Source: Sycon ciliatum (Eukaryota > Porifera > Calcarea > Leucosolenida > Sycettidae). Taken from it: a stretch of 64,000 bases of DNA. A program made the translations under genes and the position numbers. Under the pieces are notes generated by a model. It saw only the letters and a list, made by a program, of their open reading frames with translations. It ran no database searches and was not told where the DNA came from. This document shows positions 36,516 to 48,650 of this stretch, in pieces (position 1 is the first letter of the stretch; every line of letters starts with the position of its first letter). The stretch lies in assembly GCF_964019385.1 (NCBI RefSeq), contig NC_088647.1, forward strand, positions 10,129,157 through 10,193,156, in the 5' to 3' direction.

Positions 36516-37344
36516 GTTGAAAGCTATACCACTTCGTGAGCCCCTGACAGTTACTAGCTTCTATCGCAGATTACCAGTGAGTGACTCGCAACTGTTGGAG
36601 ATCACTGATCAAGTTAGTTTCAAAACTGCAAGACTCTAAGACTATGCTGCAATTTTCTCTTCACAAGATCTCATTGCCCAGTTGGACTTTTGTCTTGATC
36701 AGGCAGTGTACGAGCACGTCCAATTTTGCAGTACTGCCACTGGGTAGCTGCTGCTTGCTCTAGTGGGAGGAAGTAAAATTATACACAGAAGCCTTGCTTG
36801 GTACTGTAGTGGGAGGAAGTACAGAAGTCAGAAGGCTCACTTCGCATCAACACAGCAACAAGCAACAAAATCGCATTAAATTTTATTTTTGATTTCCTGT
36901 GGCTTCGGTGTCTGACTTCTTTGAGCACCATGCCTCATTACGTCATACAAATGCGCTATGCAGCTAAGCTGAGTTATAACGTAACTCGTTAGCTGACTCT
37001 TAAGATCTTACTGAGTCGGCGCGTGACGTCTCGGCGATGACGTCTGAATCATGAGATTCCTTTCAGACATCACCACCTGATCACATGATTTGTAAATGAT
37101 CGATGCAGATACTGATTGCCAGATTGGAAAAAAATAACAAAAGCAATCTGCAGCTATTTCAACTGTTACTTCAGTGTTTGTGACTCAAAGCGTGATAAAA
37201 CGCACTGCAGGCCAGGCAGATAATTTCTTCCAAGGTCCAGTACTCCAGGCAGTAGCTTCTTCTCTCTTGGCGTCTTCTAAATCAGTGCTCACAGTTGTTC
37301 GTGAGAAGCTCTAAGTCAATCGATGCAACTATGTCCATGCTGAA
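36516..37344. promoter_or_regulatory. Shared upstream region of the TMEM50-family and LRR genes
   Basis: About 830 bp between divergent start codons. A block GGAGGAAGTA with flanking bases occurs twice (36764 and 36812). A TGACGT-type element pair lies at 37020-37045 (GTGACGTCTCGGCGATGACGTC), resembling CRE half-sites. Regulatory role is inferred from position. Confidence 0.4.
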
Positions 37345-38522
37345 ATGGCTATGAACGGAAAATGCTTGAGTTTGGCATACAGAAGCTTGAAGCATGTTCC
37401 AGTGGAGGTTGTCAACGACTATTTCGATCGTGTGGAATCTCTTGACCTCACGCACAATTGCATGACGTATCCTCTTTGGAGCCGGGTTTTGACGGCTGTA
37501 TACATGTAGTAAGCATCAGTTTCATGACCATTGCAGGCTTATGTTTGTATGTCATACATACATGTATTAGCAAGAGTAAATATATAGCTCATATACTCTT
37601 GATATTAGTTTAGTGGCATGCACTGGGGTATCTTTATCCCACATCCCCGCTACCTTCTGTGGATCACGAAAAGAATACTATCTGGACGCGGCCACTTTAT
37701 TGACTGTCCGGAGCTAACTAAAATATGATGGCCGGATGTGACGGGTCACACTCACAGGAACGCTACCTGCCAAATTAATGAAAATAATTTGCAGGTAGCA
37801 GTTAGTGGTAGCCTAGATAACATTTCACTCGGGAAGTATCGTGACGTGGATTGGAACATTGATTCCCTCTCCAACACACTTCCAGCCTACATTGACAACA
37901 TGAAAACGAATAGATAGTGAGGATATACGCCCACGGTTTTGAAATGTGATTATAGTGCGTATTAAAGATGAGTGCTTTCTGTCATGGTGGAACCAATGAC
38001 GTAGTGAAGGTTGATTTGTTCTACTTGTAGGGAAGTCTATTTGTACCAGTACGTGTAGATGACTGAGCAGTGACTGTATTCCTTGACAGTATTTGCTGAA
38101 CTAGAGAGTTGCGATCTCTGATGCCGTTCACCAAACTGACGACCCTCGTGCTCGACCATAATCAGATCACATCGCATGTGAAGTTCCCCAACTTTCCATG
38201 CTTGCACACACTGTGGCTGAACCACAACAAGATTACTAACCTGGTGGTGTTCATTGACCAGGTCAAAAAGAGTCTCCCGAAGCTGCGCTTTCTCAGTATG
38301 ATGAACAACGAAGCATCTCCGTCGTTCTTCAACGGCGGCTCGTTTGAGCAGTTTGAAGACTATCGCATGTACGTGGTCAGCCACTTGCCCCAGCTTGAGA
38401 TGCTGGATGATAAGCGCGTGACGGACGATGAGAGGAAGGAGGCCAGGAAACTGTACGGCCATGCTCGGTCTGCAACACGGACTGCCAGTGCTGTGCGCAC
38501 CGGCAGGAAGAAGTCGCGCTAA
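37345..38522 (+). CDS. Leucine-rich-repeat protein, two exons, 179 aa (LRMDA-like)
   Basis: Exons 37345-37466 and 38105-38522; the donor is ATGAC|GTATCC and the acceptor AACTAG|AGAG, keeping phase. Repeats follow the LxxLxLxxNxI pattern: VESLDLTHNCMT, LTTLVLDHNQIT, LHTLWLNHNKIT and LRFLSMMNNEA, followed by an LRR-capping segment (EDYRMYVVSHLPQLEMLDDK, then RVTDDERKEA) and a basic tail (RTGRKKSR). The end pattern YR.YV...LP.L..LD...V...ER resembles leucine-rich melanocyte differentiation-associated protein (LRMDA/C10orf11) and related short LRR proteins; exact orthology is uncertain. The exon 2 acceptor was chosen because other AGs upstream bring in-frame stops. The last 20 bases of the coding sequence begin a 130-bp tandem duplication downstream. 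It is divergent from the TMEM50-family gene. Confidence 0.75.
37568..37604. repeat. Small CAAGAGT palindrome
   Basis: TAGCAAGAGTA ... TACTCTTGATA around a 15-bp AT-rich centre, in the intron of the LRR gene. Member of the family noted at 27881 and 54181. Confidence 0.7.
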
Positions 38523-38762
38523 CAGCTACAAACCTGTTTAATAGTGGCAAACAATAGCTGCGATCCTCCTTGGACCGCCGTACTGAACATTCTTGCTGCA
38601 GCTTTTGTGCTTGATCCAGCCCAAATATCCGGGCAGGAAGAAGATGAGCTAACAACTACACACCTGTTTAATAGTAGCAGGCACTAGCTGTAACCGTCCT
38701 TGGACCGCCGCACTGTACATTCTTGCTACAGCTGTTGTGCTTGATTCAGCCCGAATATCTCC
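38500..38762. repeat. 130-bp tandem duplication at the 3' end of the LRR gene
   Basis: CGGGCAGGAAGAAGATGAGC at about 38630 repeats GGCAGGAAGAAGTCGCGC at about 38501, followed by matching sequence (CTGTTTAATAGT.GCA, CTTGGACCGCCG, ACATTCTTGCT.CAGCT) in both copies. The first copy begins in the last codons, so the duplicated unit includes coding end, stop and start of the 3' UTR. Confidence 0.85.
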
Positions 38763-39291
38763 CTATTTATTATTCGTATGACCGCTGGAATCACTTCTGA
38801 GGAATGCATTGGTGATTACTTGCGGTGGAACGATCAGTCTTTCTCCTCCTAGGCTCTATTCTCTTTTCTCTTTTTTTGGCTTTTCACGAACCATATTGTC
38901 ATTATATACTCAATCTCCCCATCATGATATCTATTCCTTGACAACACCAGTGCAGGCACTGGTGTTTGAACATAATTATTCCTTTGACATCTATCTGCTG
39001 CACTCTGAGCTGGAAGTACAAGTGTCTTACGTTCTGCTGAATAGCCACTCTTCATCTTCTCCTGGTGCACTTAAGGCCTTGTTGCTTGACTACTGGCCTT
39101 GCTGATACTCTCAGGTGCACACTGTCAGTCTCCAGGACTTGGACTTGGTATTGTTGTTTCGTGTGACCATGCATGCTGAGAAAGGGTTTTGTAGCCATTT
39201 ATGGCATTAGGACTCTGGCTTAGCAGTCAGTCATGCCATGCTGGCTTCACACTTCCCACTTGTAAGCAACTAGCAAGAGTACTTGCTACTA

Positions 39292-39426
39292 CAGTGCTGC
39301 TTGAAATCCGATCGCAGAGAAGTACGTGCCGGGCGCTGTGCAGACCTAGACCTGCGACCACTGGGATGTTCACAGGTGCAGGGCGGAAGCTTGACTTGCT
39401 CGCTCGGATTTCATTGAGCAGCAGTG
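39292..39426. mobile_element. 135-bp MITE, CAGTGCTGC-AATGAAATCC family
   Basis: Left end CAGTGCTGCTTGAAATCCGA after TA; right end the inverse (CACTGCTGCTCAATGAAATC read inward). Related to 4650-4787 and 50334-50474. Confidence 0.65.
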
Positions 39427-40510
39427 AAGTATGGTCCGTGCTGTGTGCCAGACAGAAAACAACTCTCGGCAATTAATTCAGCAAGATGTCTGTTGTCTAT
39501 CTGCAAGACCCCCAAGTGCAAAGTGTAATAATGTACAGCACATGTGTCGTCAGTATGTGCCATTTATTATTTGTCCGAGTTTTCATTGTGGGAGACATGT
39601 ATGACTGTGCAGTATCGAGAGTCCATGAGTTCCCATAACCCCCGCAGTTATGCACTCTTGACGGTATGTTAAATTGTTCATTCAGTCATCTGACCACACT
39701 CCAAGATGCTCATGCATATGATGCAGAATGCACCCAGAGGTTATAACTTATTGCCACTGGAGGAGATACTATACCCGGTTAAATTAATGGTCATCCCGCC
39801 ACCATGAAAGTGCATGCCACTGCCGCCAAAGACTGTGTTTATGGCAGCATTATCTGGTGAAATTAGCAGTAGTGAGTCTACTAGCGATGCATGGCCGATA
39901 TTCTGGGCGAGTGCCACTTTCAGTCAAAATAATTGAAGCATCGCGCAGCACAGCACAGTGCATTGATAATTTGATAGCACTATCATTAGCCAGTGCCCAA
40001 TAATAAAAAGACACAGCAAACCTGTTGCCAAAATGCACCTATTATAATTATTGTTATAATGGTTCTCAAGTTTTCGGCAATAAAATATTTTAAAAATTGC
40101 AGAATTCAAGTAAAAAACATATGGCTGGTACTCAGCTTCACCTGCTACAGAAATGAATTTTGATCAGGAGCTAAAGAAAAATAACGCAAGAGATAGAAAT
40201 AAGTACTTTGAAGTATAAGCAGCAAGATGAGAAAACAACGATGTCAGCAACACACGACGTGTGCCCAACTGCACATGCATATCGACTGCAAGCGGCAATA
40301 ATTGTTCACAGACGGACTGCCAGACATGGGAATCGGCACAAACACAACAACACGTATGTATGCGTGATGATAACAGCGCACTTTTCTAGACCTCACCTTC
40401 TGCAAAGACAGAGGACATCAGGTGCGACAAATGAAACACAAGCCGGTGACATTCATCAACTGCAAGTGGCAACATAATCAGATTCTTCTCTTCAGTCTGG
40501 ACTATGGGAA
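39427..40510. other. Intergenic region after the LRR gene and before the TMEM184C stop
   Basis: No gene recognised. It should contain the TMEM184C 3' UTR (minus strand). Short AT-rich blocks and no clear inverted repeat. Confidence 0.35.
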
Positions 40511-43500
40511 TCATACATGTACGCCTTGTCCAGCCTGGGTGGAGGCTGTCCCGGCTGCAGGCGTCCTGTTCACTGCTCCATGTTCACCGGAAACTGGCGA
40601 AGCATCAGCTGATGCCACAGGTAGCAGCTGCGTTCTTTCATCCCCACCTGCCGCGCCCGAAGATGAGTGGCCACGCCGCTGCGGGATAACGGTCCTGGTC
40701 TTTTCCACAATGTCATCCCGGACGTCGCTAACGTCCCACATGCTCTTTATACCGTCTAAGCAGGACGGTGTGTCAGCCGCGTAGTCCACAAACTGACTAG
40801 CAGAGAACGCATAGTGGTGAGCAATGGCCGCAAAGAACATCTCAATGCAGATGAGGAAATCTTGGATGCTGGATTTGACAGTATCCTGCGTATAGTTGGT
40901 CCAGTATGCGCTGCTGGGGATTGCACCGGCCACGCCTAGAATGGCGATAACCACCGACTGCCAGAACGAGAAGAAAACCACCAGCTTGACGCACATGAAC
41001 TTGCCAAAGGGCTTGACCGACTTCAGCCGCTCGCGCGTGGCATAGTAGAAAAGGACGAGGCAGTACATTGCCCACTGTGGACAAGAACAAACCAGACAGC
41101 CAAACCTACTGCATCAATAACAATAATTACCATTGCAAAAGTGTCACCCACTGAATTAATGATTGGGCACCAGATCAAGTTGGATTCAGATTACACAAGG
41201 TTACAGTGGGTATCAACATGTACATGTACCTGTCATGCGTGGAGAACCTGTGTGATGGACATATCAACAATCAGCGGCGAAACACATACTCTTTGTGCAT
41301 TCCGCGTGCAGGTGTGCATCACTGGCACAGGTCTTTTGTCAAGCGACGAGAAACTAAGCGAGGTGAACTTAATAGTAGTTAATAGTCGAGAGGCAAGCCC
41401 CCGACTCATTTTCGTATTTCAAGTCAGGCAAAAAAATGCTTGGGCATTACGCTGTGTTTGACGAGTTCATGTTAGATTTGCTATGAACCTGATATGCACT
41501 CGTTTCACGAGCTGCTAAAGGTATCCACTATCACTAACTACAATTATATTTAGAATCGTTTGCAAATTTCAATGCAGCCAATTACTACATTTAATTGTAC
41601 AATTTTTTCGACGCCCAACAATCTCTTTGCTTCAAAATAATTCTCTTTCGTATTCTGTAATCACCCTGATACTGGGCTGCAATCGACAATCGATGACTTG
41701 AATGTGATATGTTGGTGGTGAAGAGACCGTTCGGGTACCAAGAGAGTGAGTTTGGGTATTGCCAACGACTACGGACTACGACTACTCCAAACCAGATACA
41801 TTCAGACCTCGCTTATCCGGTCCTCTTTTAGCCGGATCCCTCACCATCCGGAAGAAAATCGCTGGTTACTGATTTACAGCATATGTCATGCATACATACA
41901 GTATGTGTGTTCGATTATCCGGTTCCCTCGCCTCTCCAATATTTTGGTGGATAACGGATGTGTGCGGCTGAGCGAGGTCTGACTGTATTGTCCAATTCAG
42001 GATCCAGCTTACACCGCTGTACGGCCTGTGTGCTTGTAGTGTAGAAAAGGAATTTTAGGTTTTTGGTGCACCAGTTTCCCTGATAACAATCTAACTACAG
42101 TTGTCCTCGGTGAAATCCGACCCAAAGTGCAAATTTAGCGCCCTCAACATGCATGGCCCTTGACGCCCTGGACGTGGTACGAATGTGGCTGAACGCAGAC
42201 ATTTACAAGTACAGTGATGTAATCAGAACTGGTCCAGGGTGCCAGTTTTGCACTTTGGGTCGGATTTCACTCACCATTTCAGTGAGCGCAACTGAGATGA
42301 CATGCACATCTACAGAGTCAGGACTGACGAAGAACTCTCTACTCCAGAAATACACGTGCCACAACAAGCCAATACACTACTAGCACCAACACATTCGCTG
42401 AGTGCAGCAAGCACAGACCTGATCCTTACCACTTGCGAGACGTTGTTGATGAACGCCAGATAGATGTAGGCATTCTTCTCTGAGATTTCACCGTCGGAGT
42501 AGTACTTATTCAGCGGAAACACAACTTCAGTTCGATTGGTGACATTGTTGAAGATTTCTTGTCTGTGCTGATAGCCAGCCAATGCACAGACCCTTTCCAA
42601 CACACAACAGTCAGATGGGGGAGAACAGCATTGTGGTAAGAAACAGGGACGAGTACAGAGTTGCAAGTGACCACAACCTGCAACTGAGGACCATTCTGGC
42701 CAGACCAGCGATGAGTACTTTTTCGTGCTTGCTGATACAGTGTACGTACCACCAAGGCCATCCAACAACAACCAGATGTGGCCGAGACGGAACTTTGAAA
42801 GCAATGAAATCCTAAACCAATGGACTTACACTCCGGGGCAGTAAACGAGATATCTTACTCTTTCCAAATGCATTCGTTCATATCGCATTGTCATGAACGA
42901 GAAACGATGACGAAGTGACACTCGTGACATAAGTAGCAACAGCAAAACCATCGGCAAAAGAAGCCTAAATCTGCTGCTGTTGCATGACCAGGAGTAACCA
43001 GTACACTGGAAACTTCATGGGCTTGGGGAAACTAATTTATCCTCCAACAAGAAACAGCGAGACTCCCACACAGCTCCGCTATGACTGTGGAAGCCACTAA
43101 TTCCAGTGCAACACTGAGTCAGATCATGATACATGCTGTTTATGAAGTCGGTTCTGCCATACTTACATGCCCACGGTGGTGGTGGTCACGCGTATCAATG
43201 TGTATTGCAGTGTGCCCACGGTGCAGCGATGGATGAACTGCCTGTGCAGCAGCATCAGCCACAATAGCGGAAGCAGCAGCAGCAGCGACAGTAGCGGAAG
43301 CAGCAGTAGCAGCAGCAGTAGCAGCAGCAGTAGGAGCAGCAGCAGCCACAGTAGCGGAAGCAGTAAACAAGGCAGAAAGTCAGAGTTGTGGCAGGAAGGC
43401 TGGGACAACACTGACAGTAGCGACACATACAGTTGAACATTAGAGTGGTTCCGCACTACGTGAAGTTGAGCAACTTTACGTTAGTGGGCGGGAAAAACCC

Positions 43501-46500
43501 GTGAATTCGCGAGTTTGCACTCCACTTGCGGAAAGTTGTCTACGGAGAGTACGTAGATAGGGCTCTGATAACGTAGCTGGTCCGTAAGTGGATTGGGGTA
43601 CAAATTTATGACTCTCTCCCCATGTCGATCTGGTCGTACACTGCCGCGTTCGGAGTTGCCAAGGGCAGCTACGTGATTTGAAAACTCCGTATGGCGGAAC
43701 CCAGATGTGCATGCAGTTTACGTAAGACTTTCCGTAGATCGACTACGTTTTTTTTACTAACGTAATTACGTTATGCGGAACCTCTCTATTGACTACTCTA
43801 AATCAATAAAATTTCGCTGGCGATTTAATTTCACTGATTTCGCCGGTCAATGCCAATCGGCCAAAATTAATCGCTGGCCAAAATGTGTCACAATCTAGTA
43901 CACTGACCTTTGTACTACTACTAGTACGTGCGCGCACAAAACATTGATCATTTTTTTGGATTCCTTGCACGCGCACGGCGAAAGTTTATTGTCGGTGAAA
44001 AGTCTTTTTTGGAGATCGGCGAAAGTTTTTCACCGGCGAAAATATGTTGATTTACAGTATCCGATCACCTCTAGGCAGAGACCCTTGCCAGGTGTTTGGA
44101 TAAGTAGAATGTATTATGGGCGTTCTGTATCACTGACGTCATCGATGACGTCATACGATTTAACCCTAAAAACTGGGGCGTTTTAACCCTAATATTTCCC
44201 GATTTACGTGTAAATTTTGCGATTTAACCTGAAATCGGAGCGTTTTACAGATGACATCAGCAATGACGCAGGGATGAATTTACTGTCATGCTTTTGCATA
44301 GCAGTTTTTGCTATGTAAAATCTCAATGGACCGATTGCCATTTGTACAGATCCACGAAATCCCGTAGAATCCCGTGTGATCAATTCGATGGGCTCATCAA
44401 TTACGCTCGACAGCCAAAGGGCTCTCCGGCACGTGATGATGGCTGCAATCATGTTTCCCCCCATGCAGCGATAATAAGTGGAGAACATCGGACGAGGTGA
44501 AGCAACACCTAACATCGGCGCTTGATATAAGACACCACCTGGACAAGCTGAGGTCATTCTACGGCGAGCTTCGAGAAGAAAGCGTGATCACCCTAGTTCA
44601 AGCAAGCGCCGAGCTGATATCTATGAATCATTAAAGACGGATGTAGACGATGCACCGACGTCACTTCCTGAACATCATGGATCTGTGTGATCAATTCGAT
44701 GCGCTCATCAATTACGTTCGACAGCCAAAGGGCTCTCCAGCACGTGATGATGGCTGCAATCATGTGACCGAGGCCGTGATAGATGGACACTACGTGCGCA
44801 CGTCGTGTGCGCATGTGATTGAGCAGCACATCTACGCACCGGAGCATGATTTTCAAAAGCGATGTATGCCAGAAAGAAGATACTATCAATCTCGACAGCG
44901 TCTCCTAGTGAATCAGAAAAAATTATAAAACGCCCCGTTTTAGGGTTAAATCGCATGACGCCATCGATGACGTCAGTGATACAAAACGCCCATAATACAT
45001 TCTACTTGGAAACAGAGAGTGTTCCGGAACAGGAAAATCACCCAACACACACACATGTTTTTAATGCGTGCCAATTTTCAGTACTTTCGGTAGTACATAT
45101 GCACCATAACGACTAAATTATAACTACATTCCACCCGATTCCCTCAGAATTCCATGCACATGTTGCGCTTATCTTCCCCTCCTTGGTCTCTCGTATCCAT
45201 ATGTCCCTTTCCTTTCTACATTCCTTGCACCACTACAAGTAGTCTTTACTGTGACTGGCAGTCACATGGTCTATCCAGTCCAGCCCACGTGGAAACTGCA
45301 CACACATGACAAGGAAGTATACTCACAATACTGGCATAAACTCACTTTCCAGGCTCCCAGGGCTTGAAGCAAAGCTTGAATGGCCAGTATTTGAAGGGGA
45401 ACATGTGACCGTGGTACACATCGTCCAGTTCGCCGCCATCCGCTGTGGTCGTATGCTTGCGCAGGTACGTCAAAAGCAACATCATGAAGTTGTAGATGAC
45501 GTACGCTTCGTAGCACTCTCTGGCGGTGTCCAGAAACACGCCGGCATTGCCCTCAGTGGCAAATCGTAGAGCCAGCCACTACAGGCAAAGGAAGACACAG
45601 CACACAGTGCAGCTACAATATAAGTAAAATCCGACCCCTGCATCTCAACTTGCAAACTGCGCCCTGCTACTCTGATGGCACACCAACCGACTCGTTTTTC
45701 GACTTCTGTGTTTTTTTTAGTTCACACAACGAAAACGCGGCCACAAATTGATCATTCCAGGTGCTCACTGCGCTTGTGTTGCATTTTGTGTCACAAAGCA
45801 AATACCACTAGTGGAACATGGAAAAAAAGGTGAACTGTGCGATTCCCCATGCCCCCCCCCCCCCGCCCCTTGTAATTGTGTGTACTGGTATCTGTAGTGC
45901 ATTGGGAGAGGTTCTGATTACTAGTACCCATCGATTTACAAATTGATTAGGAACAGTTGGGAGAGAAAACAAAGTGTCGTCAATACGGAGGCATCTTAAC
46001 CTGTGTAGTCTGCTCGTCAGGGAGGATCCATTGTAATTCTAAGTGGGAGGACACTTGGAATATGATGCAGCACACCGTTTAGGGCCACATTGTTACTCCT
46101 CAGGCTTTACTTACACTGTCAAGGGAATAGATAGGCACCATCCAGATTATTCTGTTCACATACCATGTACACAGACACAAACATGCACAATACACACACA
46201 GAGGCACACACACACGCACGCACACACACACACCACACACACACACACACCACACACACACACGCACACACATATCAAGCCAGGACTATTCTCTAAAGAA
46301 GGGTACATGGGACCAACACGTCCTTTCATACCTATTACTGGGTATTGTATGTCTTTGTTATGCATTGATCAACACTTAATGTGTTCCCCTGTTGCCCCGT
46401 GGATTCGTAGAGTGCCTTGAAGTGTCTGCGCACCAGTACGGCATAACAGTTATATGGTGCATAACCGGCCTCACACACAGCACGCACTGACAGGCTGTAG

Positions 46501-47016
46501 CGGTGCCTTTCCTATTGGGAGCCCCATGCCTCAGCTAATGCTACTATCATGGGCACATTGATGCTTACTCCCTCGCATCCTGTTTCGGCCATCTGTTCGT
46601 GCATACCAGTACATGAAGTTTGAGAGGTGATGCCGCACAATCCACACAGTACCTAGGTGTTCTTGGCATGTGATGGAACCAGGGATTCGTACCCAGTGAA
46701 ACGCAGATGCTCATTATTATAATTTCATGTACACCCGTATCCAATACTGTATTGTGTGGTGGCAGCATGAAACTCACCTGACGTAGTACCGCTGCAAATC
46801 AGGTTGCGTGTAGTTAGACAAGTGCATGGAGATATCCCACAATGACATAGGTATAGTGGCCAGAACGAAAATGCCCGCCACAAACCACGCAATCACATGG
46901 GGCTCAGAATGTTTCTCCACTAAGTAGACTATGGACAGTGGCACGGCTATCAGCAGCACTACGAAATAGCATGCCATGACAACAGGCCGAAGGTATAATT
47001 GCACTTTGGACCTCAT
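40511..47016 (-). CDS. TMEM184C: TMEM184C, seven-helix membrane protein of the Ost-alpha/TMEM184 family, 6 exons
   Basis: Family members are polytopic membrane proteins related to organic solute transporter alpha; TMEM184C (HSPC196) has been described as a growth suppressor, with unknown biochemistry. Exons: 47016-46778, 46151-46115, 45578-45346, 43241-43167, 42592-42430, 41074-40511. All in phase, 436 residues (human 438). Signature blocks: [131 protein letters not shown] and [20 protein letters not shown], then [10 protein letters not shown]. The C-terminal tail is hydrophilic and divergent. Exon 2 is only 37 bases. The start at 47016 ([11 protein letters not shown]) is five residues shorter than human. 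Intron 3 is loaded with at least three adjacent MITEs, and the exon 4 acceptor abuts a trinucleotide repeat. Confidence 0.95.
41799..41985. mobile_element. 187-bp TA-flanked MITE
   Basis: Ends CATTCAGACCTCGCTTATCC and, inverted, CAGTCAGACCTCGCTCAGCC, with TA at 41797-41798 and 41986-41987. The interior TATCCGG units are also inverted. Tigger-like ends; in TMEM184C intron 5. Confidence 0.8.
42110..42270. mobile_element. 161-bp MITE with 24-bp perfect ends
   Basis: GTGAAATCCGACCCAAAGTG at the left and its exact inverse at the right. In TMEM184C intron 5, between the 41.8-kb MITE and exon 5. Confidence 0.8.
43243..43365. repeat. (AGC)n-type trinucleotide repeat beside the TMEM184C exon 4 acceptor
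   Basis: AGC, AGT and AGG units intermixed over about 120 bp. On the sense strand it is CTG/CTA-rich and ends at the acceptor CACAG (43242-43243), taking the place of the polypyrimidine tract. Apparent Ala/Ser-rich frames are artefacts. Confidence 0.9.
43443..43786. mobile_element. 344-bp TA-flanked MITE
   Basis: Ends GAGTGGTTCCGCACTACGTG and, inverted, GAGAGGTTCCGCATAACGTA, with TA at 43441-43442 and 43787-43788. Subterminal TACGTAA/TTACGTA sequences repeat in both arms. TMEM184C intron 3. Confidence 0.75.
43796..44057. mobile_element. 262-bp TA-flanked MITE
   Basis: Ends CTCTAAATCAATAAAATTTC and, inverted, CTGTAAATCAACATATTTTC, with TA at 43794-43795 and 44058-44059. GGCGAAA-type motifs occur throughout. 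It starts eight bases after the previous MITE. Confidence 0.7.
44102..45007. mobile_element. 906-bp element with about 80-bp inverted ends and internal duplication
   Basis: AAGTAGAATGTATTATGGGC leads arms that also share TATCACTGACGTCATCGATG and ATTTAACCCTAAAA, inverse at the right end (45007). Inside, about 80 bp (GTGATCAATTCGATGGGCTC through GATGGCTGCAATCATGT) occurs at 44375-44456 and again at 44688-44766. A short plus-strand frame (44650-44925) covers the second copy; no transposase motif was recognised. Confidence 0.75.
45853..45869. repeat. C-run
   Basis: CCCCCCCCCCCCGCCCC in TMEM184C intron 2; its flanks (GGTGAACTGTGCGATTCCCC) resemble sequences beside the G-run at 20.04 kb (GGGGCATGGGGAAATAAACAGTTCACC, inverse) and near 60.87 kb (GGGTGAACTGTTTG), hinting at a further dispersed repeat. 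Confidence 0.55.
46193..46273. repeat. (CA)n microsatellite
   Basis: CACA with single-base interruptions, about 80 bp, between TMEM184C exons 1 and 2 and close to the 37-bp exon 2. Confidence 0.92.
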
Positions 47017-47849
47017 CGTGGAACCTCTTGGAAAATGCTGTGGAGATAAAGGCCAGTGTTCTTCGACGAGATATTCTACATAATTCAAATATGTACCTGC
47101 TCGTATCTATCACCAGGTCTGACTGTCAGACCCAACAAGCAAGGAAAGCAATGATAATGACTATTATGGGCGTTCCCAGTTTTCCAGCCACAAATGGTAC
47201 GAGAACACTTTTTGAAGAAAGCACCAAAAAATATATAACAGCTGATAAAATTTTGTGTAAAAAAGCCACACCAAAAAGTGCCGCCAGTGACGTCGCAAGG
47301 ACGGTACGTAGATCTACGTAGACATGTGCACTGATCTACTGAGCATGAGTCTGTGTAGATCTACGTGTAGGACAGGGAGCATGTACGTCGTTCGTACCAG
47401 ATCAGATTGACCACGTTGACCATGGTTGACAGCGAATCTAAAAAAACAATGTGATTGTTCGTTTTGGTCTTTATTGGAATTGTAGCCCAGTTGGGCTTGC
47501 ATTGACGAAGCTCGGTCTTTACTACCTGGTACCTATCCGTTTCTAGATTGCCTGAAGACAAAAACAATAAGGCGCCGTTTTGTTTTGCTGCACCAAACCC
47601 AAATGCAATCTTGGTTTCTCTCCACCTCGAGGTAATCCACATTACTTGACCTCATTTGTCAACTCGGGGAAATATTTCTCAACACTTTTCAGACGTTTTG
47701 TACCTGAAGGTGAGATATGACGTGTCGGTATTGCTAATATGTTACCTCCAGTAAATCACTGGTGCACAATCATCTGTAGAATTGTGTCTCTCCTCATTCC
47801 CTCCTCATTGACCTCTACCAAGATTGATTGATTAATTGATTATGCAATG

Positions 47850-48650
47850 AATAACTATATGCGCACTCGTATCACAATCCTAGCAACGAATAAAGTATTC
47901 CAGAACGTTTTCTTGTCACAATTATCAATGGAATTCGTGACGAAAGGGAATGATGAAACTACAATAGGCCATATAGGATTTGTACACTTGGGCTGCGTTT
48001 ACATGAGAGCTTTCAACCCGGGTTAGATTTTAACCCGCCACGTACACAAAATGAATGGCGCATTTACATGACGCATTGCGCTTGACCCGGGTTGAAATTT
48101 CGCCCCGGGTTGATTTCAACCCTCCCCCGCCCCCCAAGGGGTGGGTTGAAATCAACCCGGGGCGAGAAAATCGTACTTCTGTGCGTAACTCGCGCCAGGT
48201 TTGAATAGCACTGCATATGCAAATTTCGCACAAAAGTATTCACGTGACCATACAGGACTCTAGGAGTGGACTTTTGGTGGCATATCAGTATTTGACCCGG
48301 GTCAACTGTCTTCATGTAAACGCTCGCCTATTTTGTCTATCGTACAGACTTTCAGCCCGGGCTGAACTCGACCCGGGTTGAAAATTCTCATGTAAACACA
48401 GCCTTGGAGTGAAAAAAACGAGGATACAAGAATAGTAAGAAAATAGCACTGGTAATAAAAACTATACAGGTGAGAAATGATAGGAAATTCAGCAAGTGCA
48501 GTGTGACAATGTACATGCCTGTGCTATTGTAGTTTGATCATTCCCTTTAGTCACGAATTCCATTGATAATTGTGACAAGAAAACATTCTGGAATACTTTA
48601 TTCGTTGCTATGGTTGTGATATGAGTGTACGTATAGTTTTATTCACTGCA
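47850..48650. mobile_element. Outer foldback element, about 800 bp, arms about 120 bp
   Basis: The left arm (about 47850-47970, including ACGAATAAAGTATTCCAGAA and CACAATTATCAATGGAATTC) recurs in inverse at about 48528-48650. The inner part holds another element (47991-48403). AT-rich and non-coding, in the gap between TMEM184C and the Nudix-like gene. Confidence 0.75.
47991..48403. mobile_element. Nested 413-bp element with GGCTG(C/T)GTTTACATGAGA ends
   Basis: Ends GGCTGCGTTTACATGAGAGC and, inverted, GGCTGTGTTTACATGAGAAT. The interior is a chain of CCCGGGTT(G/A)A blocks in both orientations, including a near-perfect hairpin at about 48090-48165. The flanks (ACTTG and TTGGA) do not settle the target duplication. 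Confidence 0.75.

Noticed and set aside
43140-43456. Ala-, Ser- and Leu-rich frames on both strands
   Set aside because: Translations of an interrupted AGC repeat; the genuine coding sequence is TMEM184C exon 4 at 43167-43241.
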